Shown: in pieces, positions 17,668-26,741 of the stretch
Numbering within the stretch: position 1 is the first letter of the stretch
Layout: every line of letters begins with the position of its first letter
Origin: Nitrosospira sp. Is2
Lineage (GTDB): Bacteria > Pseudomonadota > Gammaproteobacteria > Burkholderiales > Nitrosomonadaceae
DNA: 64,000 nt
Direction of reading: 5' to 3'
NCBI RefSeq assembly: GCF_033095785.1
Contig: NZ_CP137134.1
Coordinates: 1,364,001 to 1,428,000, forward strand
Notes under the pieces: model-generated
Seen by the model: only the letters and a program-made list of their open reading frames with translations
Told to the model about the DNA's origin: nothing
Databases searched by the model: none
Position numbers and translations under genes: made by a program

Positions 17668-18777
17668 TTATCGTTGAACCTTAACTGGAATACCCGCAAG
17701 CGTTTTCGGGAGTTTCGGCTCTTCGTTTTCCCAAGCCGGTGAAGGCTCGGCGACCATCGGGCCAGTCGTTTTTGGACCACGGATGGAGGTGAGCAACGCC
17801 TTTACCGGGTGCTGCATCATGTCTTCAACGGCAGTGGCTTCGTAACCGCAATGGGCCATGCATTGTGCACATTTAGGATTACTACTGTTTCCGTATTTGT
17901 CCCATGGCGTATCCTCCAGCAGTTCCTTAAAGGTCGCGGCATAGCCTTCATCCGAGAGCAGATAGCAGGGTTTTTGCCACCCGAAGATGTTACGCGTGGG
18001 GTTGCCCCATGGGGTACATTGATAGTTCTGGTTGCCGGCGAGAAAATCAAGATAAAGCGAAGAATGATTCAATTTCCAATTGCGCGTCTTTCCGATCTTG
18101 AAAATCCCCCGGAATAGATTCTTGGTATCTTTTCCTTTAATAAAGATATCCTGCCTCGGTGCGCGTTCATAGCTGAATCCGGGCGCGATGGTCGCGCCTT
18201 CAATACCCAGCTCCATGGCGTAGTCGAGAAACTCTGCCACATCTTCCGCGGTTTCCCCCTGAAAGAGGGTACAGTTCACGGTGACTCGAAACCCTTTCGC
18301 CACCGCCAGTTTTATCGCCTCTACCGCCCGCTCAAATACTCCATCCTGGGCAACCGAGGCATCATGGCGCTCTTTCAGGCCGTCCAGATGGATGGAAAAA
18401 GTTAAATAAGGAGATGGGGTATAGTCGTCGATCCTCTTCTTCAACAAAAGCGCATTCGTGCAGAGGTACACATATTTCTTCCGGGCGATGATTCCCTCAA
18501 CGATTTGAGGCATCTCCTTGTGTATTAGCGGCTCGCCGCCGGGAATGGAGACCATGGGCGCGTCACATTCATCAACGGCATCCATACACTGTTGAAAGGA
18601 CAGGCGCTGGTCGAGGATATGGTCGGGATAATCTATTTTGCCGCAGCCTGTGCAAGCCAAATTACATTTGAACAGCGGTTCCAGCATTAAAACCATAGGA
18701 TATTTTTTTACTCCTCGCAACTTCTGCTTCAGCAGATAAGTGCCTACCGCGATCTGTTGACGTAAAGGAACTCCCAT
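17668..18777 (-). CDS. hpnH: Adenosyl-hopene transferase HpnH (radical SAM)
   Basis: A radical SAM enzyme that joins the 5'-deoxyadenosyl radical to diploptene, giving adenosylhopane, the first step of C35 hopanoid synthesis. The iron-sulfur Cys triad CNLACTGC (C38, C42, C45 from the chosen start) is followed by the SIPGGEPLIH SAM-binding motif. The C-terminal part carries further Cys residues (QCTPWGNPTRN, CAQCMAHCGYE). I prefer the ATG at 18777, which gives MGVPLRQQ, over one two codons upstream. With hpnG in the same locus both first steps of side-chain extension are present. Confidence 0.95.
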   Translation of the reverse strand: MGVPLRQQIAVGTYLLKQKLRGVKKYPMVLMLEPLFKCNLACTGCGKIDYPDHILDQRLSFQQCMDAVDECDAPMVSIPGGEPLIHKEMPQIVEGIIARKKYVYLCTNALLLKKRIDDYTPSPYLTFSIHLDGLKERHDASVAQDGVFERAVEAIKLAVAKGFRVTVNCTLFQGETAEDVAEFLDYAMELGIEGATIAPGFSYERAPRQDIFIKGKDTKNLFRGIFKIGKTRNWKLNHSSLYLDFLAGNQNYQCTPWGNPTRNIFGWQKPCYLLSDEGYAATFKELLEDTPWDKYGNSSNPKCAQCMAHCGYEATAVEDMMQHPVKALLTSIRGPKTTGPMVAEPSPAWENEEPKLPKTLAGIPVKVQR

Positions 18778-19230
18778 GTGCAAACCCTCCAGAAAACTTC
18801 AATACACTGATTAATGGCGGACGATAACCGCCCGGTTTCTCGTTTTTTGATTAACCTCTATATCCCGGACACTTCCGTACTGCGATACCGGCGACGACCT
18901 GATCCACGTAAAGGCAGTTAGGAATCTACCAATAACACATTCAATCCGGGCATTAATGGGCCGTCTTATCCGACTGTCATGCCATTACCGACAGACGGCG
19001 TTATACCCATTCTCCATGTTTTTGGTGAAACACTTGCGACGCGTCAGCATATTAGCATGTCTACCCGGCAAACTAAACACACAACCTCTCCGAGGTTAAA
19101 GGCCGCGCTCAATCCTTCCAAGCAATGAAAAACTCATTCTGAAGTTGTAAAAAAACAACCGCAACAGAATCTCCTGGCGCAAAAGATCTTGGGGTTTTGA
19201 TATATGAACATTAAATATTGCCGAAAAAGA
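18778..19230. other. Noncoding region between hpnH and the porin gene
   Basis: About 450 bases without a credible gene. It must hold the hpnH promoter. A bulged inverted repeat pairs GCCGTCT (18960-18966) with AGACGGC (18993-18999), with an inner TGTC/GACA pair; its role is unknown. Nothing else stands out. Confidence 0.4.
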
Positions 19231-19262
19231 ACCTAAAAAAATGGGGCGCCTCAGCGCCCCAT
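19231..19262 (-). terminator. Strong rho-independent terminator of the porin gene
   Basis: A perfect 9-base GC-rich stem (19241-19249 with 19254-19262, loop CTCA) is followed, on the minus strand, by seven consecutive Ts (19234-19240). It lies 20 bases after the porin stop codon. Confidence 0.92.
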
Positions 19263-19282
19263 TCTTAACTGTCACGTCTCAA

Positions 19283-20542
19283 TTAAAAGTTGTGACGAAC
19301 ACCGATTGTGTAGGTTGCGCGGCTACCCGTTGCATAATTCGGCGCAGTGAAACCGGTTCCAGCACCCAGATTATTCACGGCGGCACCGTTCGGGTTATCC
19401 ACATACACGTGCTGATAACCACCGAAGACGCTGGTGCGCTTGCTCAGGTTGTGAATCGCACCGACGGTAAAGCTATCCGCGTTACGTGCAGCCGCGGAAT
19501 TGACACCACCCGCATGGGCCTTGGTCATACCGCCTTGAGCGACCAGGGTGGTATTGCCCCATCTGTACTGCGCGCCAGCATGCCAAATGTTACCGTCGGC
19601 ACCCCAGTTCATCGCAGAATTACACTGGCCGGAGACGAGGCCGGTGTCGAGCGGGTTGGCGGTCAACGAAGAAGCGGTGGTACAGGTTGCAGAGCCAATG
19701 GCATTGTTGATGTTTTCATATTGACCGGAAAGCTTGAAGTTTTCCCAGACCCATGCAGCGCCAACACGCCATACTTCTTCAGTCCGGAGCCCTATGCTTT
19801 TTTGAATGTTATTGGCATTATCGCGAGAGTAGCCGCCGAAGATGTCGAATCCCATGCCCATGAAATCCACATGGTATTTAGCTGCAGCCTGGCCGTCGAA
19901 TTCACCGTTTCTGCCGCCGGTGTTGCCATTGCTACCCAAGCCACCAGGTGCAAAGCCGGAGATGATGCTTCCCTGTTGAAGCGGATTGAGACTATTCGCA
20001 TCGCCAGGCATCAGGATGGCTGCAAAGGAGAAGCCTTCGATGGTTGCGGAATCGAAACGGATCGCGCTGTTGACAAAACCGTTAGCACCCGAACCCATAC
20101 CGTTGGCGCCCCCGGACATCGTGCCGCCCGCGCCATTGGCTTGCAGGGTGGTATAGGCAAACGGATCAATCGTCATGCCGCCGGCGAAATCCTTGAAGGG
20201 AGATTGAACACGGCCGAATTTAACATCGCCCCACTGATTGCTGGACAGCCCGACCCACTGCTCACGGGGAGTCGTGGCGGAACCGGAGCCGGCGTTCAGA
20301 CCCATTTCCAGACGAGCATTCGCTTTCAAGCCGTTCCCCAGATCTTCAGTAATGTGCAGACCCCAACGGGAGGAGCGGGAGTTATCTTGGAGCGACCCTT
20401 GGCTAGGTTGGCTGGCAAAGTCGACGAGGCTGTATTCAGCTTGTACCCGACCAAAAATCGTGACGTTAGTCCCCTGAGCGGATGCAACCACCGGGGCCGC
20501 GAGTGCACCAGCGACGGCGAGTGCAATCAGTTTCTTTTTCAT
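19283..20542 (-). CDS. Gram-negative general porin
   Basis: A 419-residue outer-membrane trimeric porin of the beta/gammaproteobacterial OmpC/OmpF-like family. The signal peptide is residues 1-22 (KKKLIALAVAGALAAPVVASA). The first strand reads NVTIFGRVQAEYSLVDF, followed by SSRWGLHITEDLGNGLKANARLEMGLN, the standard start of the neisserial-type porin fold. The C-terminus YTIGVRHNF ends in Phe, the beta-barrel assembly signal. It is a single-gene unit with its own terminator. Substrate preference cannot be read from the sequence. Confidence 0.95.
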   Translation of the reverse strand: MKKKLIALAVAGALAAPVVASAQGTNVTIFGRVQAEYSLVDFASQPSQGSLQDNSRSSRWGLHITEDLGNGLKANARLEMGLNAGSGSATTPREQWVGLSSNQWGDVKFGRVQSPFKDFAGGMTIDPFAYTTLQANGAGGTMSGGANGMGSGANGFVNSAIRFDSATIEGFSFAAILMPGDANSLNPLQQGSIISGFAPGGLGSNGNTGGRNGEFDGQAAAKYHVDFMGMGFDIFGGYSRDNANNIQKSIGLRTEEVWRVGAAWVWENFKLSGQYENINNAIGSATCTTASSLTANPLDTGLVSGQCNSAMNWGADGNIWHAGAQYRWGNTTLVAQGGMTKAHAGGVNSAAARNADSFTVGAIHNLSKRTSVFGGYQHVYVDNPNGAAVNNLGAGTGFTAPNYATGSRATYTIGVRHNF

Positions 20543-20750
20543 GTGGAAAATCTCCTTTAAAGTTGAAACGGTGGGGGCCTCTCACCGACCCTATTTCGGT
20601 GGAGTTTATCCCGCTGCTTGGACCTCTCTAAATGAGAGGGTTGAGAGATTGTGCCTAACGCGGCTACACCTAGCAAGGAAATAAAGAGAGTTTCGGGATA
20701 TGGAAGAGGTATGTGTTGCTTTTTTGCAACAAATACTTTCGGCTCGGGAT

Positions 20751-21641
20751 TCAAATGGATGCGCCGGCTTTGCTTCGCGGTGCGGCGCCTCCGCCTGGGT
20801 CAGACGACACCCCAAATAATCGGGCCAGCTCGATGCCCGGATCAGCGGCCCGCATGAACGCCTCGCCTACGAGGAAAGCATGGACCTGATGAGCACGCAT
20901 GAGGGTCACATCGGCTGGAGCGAGTATGCCGCTCTCGGTGATGACGGTTCGTCCCGCAGGAATCCTTTTTAGCAATTGCAAGGTTGTATCCAGCCTCGTT
21001 TCAAACGTGTGCAGATTGCGGTTATTGATTCCGATCAAGGGGGAAGCCAATTGCAATGCAAGTTCCAGTTCGGCACTATCGTGGACCTCAACCAGCACTG
21101 CCATCCCGAGCATGCGGGCGCATGATTCCAGCTTGAGCATCCGGGAGACGGCTTCCTCATCTCCCCAATTCTCTCCCGCCGGGCCAGAGGGATTGCGGAA
21201 AGCAGCCACGATAATCAGGATGCAGTCTGCGCCCATTGTCCGGGCTTCGACCACCTGATATTCGTCAATCAGAAAATCCTTGCGCAGAACCGGCAAATCA
21301 CAGACAGATCGCGCCAGTTTCAAATATTCCGCGCTCCCGCTGAAAAATTGCTCATCGGTTAACACGGAGAGACAGGCTGCGCCGTTCTGCGCATAGCTCA
21401 GGGCAATGGCAGCCGGATCAAACTGCATGCGCAAAACGCCCTTGCTTGGACTCGCTTTCTTGATTTCGGCGATAACGGCCGGCAAACCCGCGTCAATTTT
21501 TTTTCGCAGGGCTCCAGCGAAATCTCTAGGTGGTGCAACAGATTCCGCCGCACGGCGAAGCGTAGAGAGGCCGCATGCCGCCTTCGCAGTCGCAATCTCC
21601 TGTTGCTTGACGGCTAGAATCTCTCGCAATATGTTAGCCAT
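20751..21641 (-). CDS. trpC: Indole-3-glycerol phosphate synthase
   Basis: A 296-residue TIM-barrel enzyme that closes the indole ring from CdRP in tryptophan synthesis. The signature EIKKASPSKG (about residues 60-69) holds the catalytic Glu and Lys; LRKDFLIDEYQV, VEVHDSAELELAL, INNRNLHTFETRLD and ITESGI follow in the expected order. A tail of about 25 residues rich in Gly/Ala extends past the usual end. It starts three bases after the trpD stop, so trpG-trpD-trpC read as one unit. Confidence 0.96.
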   Translation of the reverse strand: MANILREILAVKQQEIATAKAACGLSTLRRAAESVAPPRDFAGALRKKIDAGLPAVIAEIKKASPSKGVLRMQFDPAAIALSYAQNGAACLSVLTDEQFFSGSAEYLKLARSVCDLPVLRKDFLIDEYQVVEARTMGADCILIIVAAFRNPSGPAGENWGDEEAVSRMLKLESCARMLGMAVLVEVHDSAELELALQLASPLIGINNRNLHTFETRLDTTLQLLKRIPAGRTVITESGILAPADVTLMRAHQVHAFLVGEAFMRAADPGIELARLFGVSSDPGGGAAPRSKAGASI

Positions 21642-21644
21642 CGA

Positions 21645-22688
21645 CTACTCCAGAGCGACTCTATCGCGGTTGGAGAATTCGACGAACTGACGCAGCTTAG
21701 CCCTTGCCGCGCCACTTTCTATCGCTGCCCGGGCTTTTGTTATGCCTTGCTCCAGGGAACCTGCTGCACCCGCGACATAAATTGCCGCGCCTGCGTTAAG
21801 AGCTACGATATCCAAAGCGGGCCCGGGCTGATTTTCCAGGACGGATATCAGCATTTCTCTGGAGTGAGCGCTGTCTCGGGCTTGAATCGTTTCGATAGCG
21901 GAACGCCTCATGCCGAAGTCTTCCGGGGTGATGGTGTATTCAACCACATCGCCGTGTCTGAGCTCACTTATACGTGTATCGCCAGCGATCGTTATTTCGT
22001 CCAGACCGCCTTGCCCGGTCGTGCCATGCACCACCATAACATGATGGCTGCCCAAGCGTTGCAGCACTCGCGTGAGGAGACCGACGAGATCGGGGTGAAA
22101 TACGCCCAGAAGCTGGTTTTTTGCGCCCGCGGGATTCGTTAGCGGCCCCAGGATATTAAAAAGGGTACGCACGCCCAGCTCTCGCCTTACTGGCGCCGCG
22201 TGCCGCATTGCACTGTGGAAGTTGGGCGCAAACATGAAGCCGAGGCCTGTATTTTTTATATTCTCCGCAATTTCCACCGGCGTCTGATTAAGATTAACGC
22301 CAAGGGCCTCAAGCACATCCGCGCTCCCCGACTTGCTGGATACCGAGCGGCCGCCATGCTTCGCCACATGGGCGCCGGCCGCGGCGGCGACAAAGGCCGC
22401 CGTCGTGGATATATTGAAGGTATGAGCCGAATCTCCGCCGGTGCCGCACGTATCCACAAGATGGCGGTCATCCAGCACCTCCATCGGGGTGGCAAATTCT
22501 CGCATCACCTGGGCAGCGGCAGCGATCTCGCCGATCGTCTCCTTTTTGACGCGCAGCCCGGTGAGGATTGCGGATATCAGCGTGGGCGATAGTTCCCCCC
22601 GCATGATCTGTCGCATGAGCGACAGCATCTCGTCGTGCAAGATTTCACGGTGCTCAATGATACGTGCCAGCGCTTCCTGCGGTTTCAT
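21645..22688 (-). CDS. trpD: Anthranilate phosphoribosyltransferase
   Basis: A 347-residue transferase that joins anthranilate to PRPP. The PRPP-binding loop VDTCGTGGDSAHTFNIST is at about residues 78-95, followed by the KHGGRSVSSKSGSADVLEALG block and the FNILGPLTNPA motif. The length and order are standard. It lies between trpG (75 bases upstream) and trpC (3 bases downstream). Confidence 0.97.
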   Translation of the reverse strand: MKPQEALARIIEHREILHDEMLSLMRQIMRGELSPTLISAILTGLRVKKETIGEIAAAAQVMREFATPMEVLDDRHLVDTCGTGGDSAHTFNISTTAAFVAAAAGAHVAKHGGRSVSSKSGSADVLEALGVNLNQTPVEIAENIKNTGLGFMFAPNFHSAMRHAAPVRRELGVRTLFNILGPLTNPAGAKNQLLGVFHPDLVGLLTRVLQRLGSHHVMVVHGTTGQGGLDEITIAGDTRISELRHGDVVEYTITPEDFGMRRSAIETIQARDSAHSREMLISVLENQPGPALDIVALNAGAAIYVAGAAGSLEQGITKARAAIESGAARAKLRQFVEFSNRDRVALE

Positions 22689-22763
22689 GTGGGGTCCTTT
22701 CGGGGACTGTATCTAATCAGTCCTTTCTCGGTATGTTTCAGCTCCGCCGCCGAAATCAATTTT

Positions 22764-23327
22764 TTATTGATTCAGGAAATTCGTGAGCAATTTGTGACCA
22801 TACTCGGTCAGTATGGATTCGGGATGAAACTGAACTCCTTCTATGGCCCGGATTTTATGACGAATGCCCATTATCTCGCCATCTTCGGTCCATGCAGTTA
22901 TTTCCAGGGAATCGGGAAGACTGTCCCGCTCGATAACAAGCGAATGATAACGGGTTGCGGTAAACGGATTTGGCAGACCGCGAAACAGGCCGGCACCCGA
23001 ATGAAAGATGGGAGAAGTTTTACCGTGCATGACCTGTTTCGCATGAACGATCCTACCGCCAAAAGCCTGGCCGATGCTCTGGTGGCCGAGACAAATGCCC
23101 AATATGGGAATTTCACGATTATACGATGCGATAACCGGCATCGAGATGCCTGCTTTACTTGGTGTGCATGGACCGGGGGAAATGACAATGCGAGCCGGCT
23201 TCAGCCGCACGACCTCGTCGGACGTAATCTCATCGTTCCGAAATACGACCACATCCTCCCCCAGTTCGCCGAAATACTGAACCAGATTGTAGGTGAAGGA
23301 ATCGTAATTATCGATCATCAGCAGCAT
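22764..23327 (-). CDS. trpG: Anthranilate synthase component II (glutamine amidotransferase)
   Basis: A 187-residue class I glutaminase subunit that supplies ammonia to TrpE. The chosen ATG at 23327 gives the canonical MLLMIDNYDSFTYNLVQYFGEL-type start; the open frame extends 52 codons further but without similarity. The nucleophile is C79 in ILGICLGHQ, and the His-Pro-Glu of VQFHPESI completes the triad. In some bacteria the same protein serves folate synthesis as PabA. No trpE is visible within the window upstream, where a different gene lies instead. Confidence 0.94.
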   Translation of the reverse strand: MLLMIDNYDSFTYNLVQYFGELGEDVVVFRNDEITSDEVVRLKPARIVISPGPCTPSKAGISMPVIASYNREIPILGICLGHQSIGQAFGGRIVHAKQVMHGKTSPIFHSGAGLFRGLPNPFTATRYHSLVIERDSLPDSLEITAWTEDGEIMGIRHKIRAIEGVQFHPESILTEYGHKLLTNFLNQ

Positions 23328-23605
23328 AGGCGAGATAGCGAGAGCACGGGTACCGAGGTCCTGCTTATACCCGTGAAGTTTGCGAATACGGGTAACCGCG
23401 AGGAATCCGATATTATCCCTGCTCGCAGGCGCCCGGGCAAGGGTAAAGAAACTGGACACGGGCGCTCGAAAATGGCGGGGCACTCCCCGTGCGGATGCGC
23501 AATCCGCCCCTGCATGAGAACATTGCTGTCTTTGTTTTTTAGATTACCCTACCTGCGAGGCAGGTCTTGCGCGCGAGAAGAGGGAGAAAGCGCAGGCGTT
23601 GCGGT

Positions 23606-24082
23606 TTATTTAACACGCTCAATCGCTGCGAGGAGTTCGTCGTCATCCATCAGCGCCAGTACCTGTATTCCCGCGCGCAGCAGGTAACTCTTTTTTATCG
23701 GCGTGCCCTGATCGATGCAACGCTTTTTAAGCGCAACAAGCTGCTTGTGCTCGCTTTCGGGAATCGAGTAACTGTCGCGCTGCAGTTTAGTTTTCTTTGG
23801 TGCCATCGCGGTATTGGCCGCCGCTTTATCTGACTTATCTGCCTTATTTCCCTTGGCTGACTCACTCGCCACTTTCGCCTGTCTCACGGGCCTGGGCGGC
23901 TTTTCATTCTCCGGGACGCTTTGACTGCTCTTTACTGGGGCTTTTGATTCAGAACTCTTGGCAGCCACCGCCTTGTTCTGTTTGGGCGCCGGATTACGCG
24001 TTCGTTTTCGCGGCGCCACGGCTTCCTCATCTCCCTTGCTGGCATTCAATTCGACACGCGCCTTGCGTGATGTTGTTGTCAT
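23606..24082 (-). CDS. Small protein with basic low-complexity N-terminus and conserved C-terminal domain
   Basis: A 158-residue protein I cannot name. Residues up to about 100 are rich in Lys, Ala, Ser and Pro, resembling histone H1-like tails. The C-terminal 55 residues look folded: an RDSYSIPESEHKQL segment, then a helix, then KKSYLLRAGIQVLALMDDDELLAAI, which has the flavour of a ribbon-helix-helix DNA-binding domain. The ATG at 24082 has GGAG nine bases upstream and is preferred over the frame's first ATG. It is monocistronic, between trpG and the coiled-coil gene. A DNA- or RNA-binding role is a guess from composition. Confidence 0.6.
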   Translation of the reverse strand: MTTTSRKARVELNASKGDEEAVAPRKRTRNPAPKQNKAVAAKSSESKAPVKSSQSVPENEKPPRPVRQAKVASESAKGNKADKSDKAAANTAMAPKKTKLQRDSYSIPESEHKQLVALKKRCIDQGTPIKKSYLLRAGIQVLALMDDDELLAAIERVK

Positions 24083-24259
24083 GTTTTGTTCTCCTGGAAT
24101 CAATCGGGATCACACTCGTAGGAAGTATAGTACTTTTATATCTGTTGCCAATTCGTTTCGTACGTTTAATGCAAAGGGCGGTTCCACAAGGATATGACCT
24201 GAATCGGGCTGCTTTGTGGTCGTTTTTCCATTGCCGACGATGAACGCTGCGGGGTCATA

Positions 24260-25048
24260 TTAACGAGTGACGGGCTCCAGGCGCTGGCCCTCAAGCTTCT
24301 CGCGGTAATTTTCAAGAAGGTTTTCCATTTCCACACCCTTCATTCGGGTAAACGGCTCAGCCTCGAGAATCGCATTGAAAGCGCCCTTGTTACCGTACCA
24401 CTCGACCAATTGGCGGCCTATACGATAGAGCTCGCTATTATTGGCCTCGCAAAGCTTTCTTTGCTCATTCTCCTTCGCCAGGACACTGCCGGTATTCTTC
24501 AGATCCTGTTCCAATTGGTCACGCTGGGCGGATACGGCCTGATTTTGTTTGGCCGCCTCATCCAGACGCGCACGCAATTCGATCTTTTCCATATTGGCAG
24601 CTTCAATATCCTTCTCAAGCTCGCGGGCTTTCGCCACCGCGCTCCCCGTGGATCGCTTGTGCATTTCGACTTCGTTGTAGGTCTTTTTCAACGCTTCCTC
24701 CAGCGCTGTTGTTTCCTGCTCCGCCGCCGACTTCTGCTGCTGAACCTCAGTCAATTGTTGCTGCATGCGCCGCAGGGCCTGCCGCTCTCTTTTTTGATCC
24801 TTGGTGGCGGCGGCCATAGTAGGACCAGGCTGCCAGCAGGTTATCAGAAAAACAACCGCCACCCCCAGGCAGAAGAGTCCCGACGTCTTTTGTCTTTTTC
24901 GTTGCTCGTCCAGGAATTCTGCATGCAACACCCTGAACAAACCACAAATGCTCAACAGTTGCCGTCCGTATGCACCTGCCAATTCACACCGCTGCGTCAG
25001 GTAATCGGCAATCCGGGTCAAACGCACCATTACGTTAGAATCTGGCAT
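24260..25048 (-). CDS. Coiled-coil protein of the Ton-type cluster
   Basis: A 262-residue protein. One hydrophobic segment at about 57-75 (SGLFCLGVAVVFLITCW) looks like a signal anchor or uncleaved signal sequence, so an internal start is possible. Residues 80-200 form a long Gln/Glu/Lys-rich coiled coil, and the C-terminal 60 residues (LYRIGRQLVEWYGNKGAFNAIL onwards) look globular. It overlaps the end of the Porin_5 gene by 14 bases and is the last gene of the ExbB-ExbD-TonB cluster. It may be a periplasmic accessory of that system; no function is known to me. Confidence 0.7.
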   Translation of the reverse strand: MPDSNVMVRLTRIADYLTQRCELAGAYGRQLLSICGLFRVLHAEFLDEQRKRQKTSGLFCLGVAVVFLITCWQPGPTMAAATKDQKRERQALRRMQQQLTEVQQQKSAAEQETTALEEALKKTYNEVEMHKRSTGSAVAKARELEKDIEAANMEKIELRARLDEAAKQNQAVSAQRDQLEQDLKNTGSVLAKENEQRKLCEANNSELYRIGRQLVEWYGNKGAFNAILEAEPFTRMKGVEMENLLENYREKLEGQRLEPVTR

Positions 25049-26720
25049 TCAAGTCGAAGTTGACCGTGTCGATGCCGAGGGGCAGGCCGCTAATGTTATC
25101 GTAGGACATATAACGAACCCCCAGCCAGGTATTGTGCGCAACTCCATACAGAGCCTGGAGGGTATATCCCTTGTGATTGGTGCCCCCAAGCAGATAATTT
25201 GAATCGGTGAAGGCATCGAGCATTGAATCGCGCTCAGATCGGCGGTAAAACCCCATTACCTGCCATTGGTTGCGTTCAGATATGACAGGATAGCCGACGG
25301 TCAGACGCGCCTGATAGGCGTTGACTTCCGGCTTGATATTCTGTCCTGTGCGAGCGAGGATTTTACCTTCGTCGTAACCGACGTTGCGCGCGAAGTCGAG
25401 GGTACCGATAATGTGAATCGGTCTGAATCTGGCATAGTCCGCCACCACGGTTAAATTGGCGATTTTATAGTCTGCCGCCAGCGCCCAGAGGTTGGTGGTG
25501 GGATCGCCGTCGTTATCAATATTGAAAAGACTGTTGCCTTTTTGCCGGAACAGGGGAGCGCTCTGGTCGTATAGTGTGTCGCCGAAATTGGGGTTGCGGA
25601 TGCCGCTGATGTTGCGGTAGTCATAATACGCAGCGCCGACCCTGACTGTAGTATCTGTATCGGTGGGTGCCCACTCGAACCCCGCCTGCGCTCCATAAAA
25701 CCATTTATCCTTGGCTTTGACAGTCTCGCTCTGGTTGACTTGCTGCAAAGGGAATATGCCAGCGTTGAAGAACGGCTTGATAACACGATCTTCCTTCATC
25801 CAGGGATTGAGATTGACTGCCAGGCCTTCAAAGTTCAAGTCAACGTCCCATATCAGGTCTGTATGCACCACTCCGGCGGTGGGAATCGTATGCCGCCCTT
25901 TCGGAAGGGGGCCAGTATATATATTCCCCACCGTCCCTACGAAGAAGGGATTGGGGAAACGTCCGGCGGATACCGTCAGCGCGTTCCACGGAGCGAGCTT
26001 GAGAAAAACCTGATCTAGGACAAAGCTGAATTTACTGTTGTATGTGCCGAATGTCTGCAACGTGGATACCGGGGAACCTATTCCCACCAGATCACCAGTG
26101 ACGCCGGCACCATTCACATTCCCGGTAGTAAGGCGCAACCCAAGGTCTACTCCTTTGGTAACATTCGCGTTGATTCCCAGGCGCATGCGGACCCGTTCTC
26201 GGTTGCCGTCTTCGGTCGTGTTGTCGATTTGCTGCCCTATTGCTTGGAAATTGGCGGCAGGGGCGTTACCGTCGGCATAGAAATCGAGTTGCTCACGCAA
26301 CCGTATGTCACCTTCCATCTTGAAGCGACTGAGCCACTCGGGAACCGTGTTTACGTCCCCCCAGCGCTCCTGCTTGGCCTGGCTTACCACTTCCGAGCGT
26401 AACTGGTCGCGGATTTCGCGCTTGACATGCTCGGGCACGTAGGTCACCCGTACTTCGCCCTTCTTCGGTTCCCCAGTTTCAGGGGGCCCGTTTTTCTCCT
26501 GCGCCTGCTGCTGGGAAGCCTTCGCCTTTGCTTCCGCTTTACGGATCATTTCATCGGCGACTTCCTGCTTGATCACTCCTTGCTCAACCAGAAGCTGAAT
26601 CAGATTCAAGGTAGTTTCATACAGGACCTCAACCTTTTCCCGCTCGCTGGTTCCTGCCTGTGCCGCCCCCGCAAATGCCATCGCCAGCGCCGCGCTCGCG
26701 AGCATCAAACTAATATTCAT
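25035..26720 (-). CDS. Putative outer-membrane porin, Porin_5-like
   Basis: A 561-residue outer-membrane beta-barrel resembling the putative porin family PF16930. The signal peptide is residues 1-22. A helical, charged stretch (about 25-115, Glu/Lys/Gln-rich) precedes the barrel, which opens with WLSRFKMEGDIRLREQLDFYA. Alternating strands continue to the C-terminal VNFDLNARF, ending in Phe. It has no plug domain of a TonB-dependent receptor, yet it sits directly downstream of its own tonB, exbD and exbB genes. That suggests an energised barrel of unusual type, or a structural partner of the coiled-coil protein. Confidence 0.85.
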   Translation of the reverse strand: MNISLMLASAALAMAFAGAAQAGTSEREKVEVLYETTLNLIQLLVEQGVIKQEVADEMIRKAEAKAKASQQQAQEKNGPPETGEPKKGEVRVTYVPEHVKREIRDQLRSEVVSQAKQERWGDVNTVPEWLSRFKMEGDIRLREQLDFYADGNAPAANFQAIGQQIDNTTEDGNRERVRMRLGINANVTKGVDLGLRLTTGNVNGAGVTGDLVGIGSPVSTLQTFGTYNSKFSFVLDQVFLKLAPWNALTVSAGRFPNPFFVGTVGNIYTGPLPKGRHTIPTAGVVHTDLIWDVDLNFEGLAVNLNPWMKEDRVIKPFFNAGIFPLQQVNQSETVKAKDKWFYGAQAGFEWAPTDTDTTVRVGAAYYDYRNISGIRNPNFGDTLYDQSAPLFRQKGNSLFNIDNDGDPTTNLWALAADYKIANLTVVADYARFRPIHIIGTLDFARNVGYDEGKILARTGQNIKPEVNAYQARLTVGYPVISERNQWQVMGFYRRSERDSMLDAFTDSNYLLGGTNHKGYTLQALYGVAHNTWLGVRYMSYDNISGLPLGIDTVNFDLNARF

Positions 26721-26741
26721 TTCGTTACATTTCTCCAGCCA

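Noticed and set aside
19241..20560. A 439-codon open frame on the plus strand
   Set aside because: It is antisense to the porin gene over its whole length, begins inside the porin terminator and encodes no recognisable domain; it is a by-product of porin codon bias.
22635..23687. A 350-codon open frame on the plus strand
   Set aside because: It runs antisense to trpG and the 5' end of trpD and has no domain; both minus-strand genes are certain.
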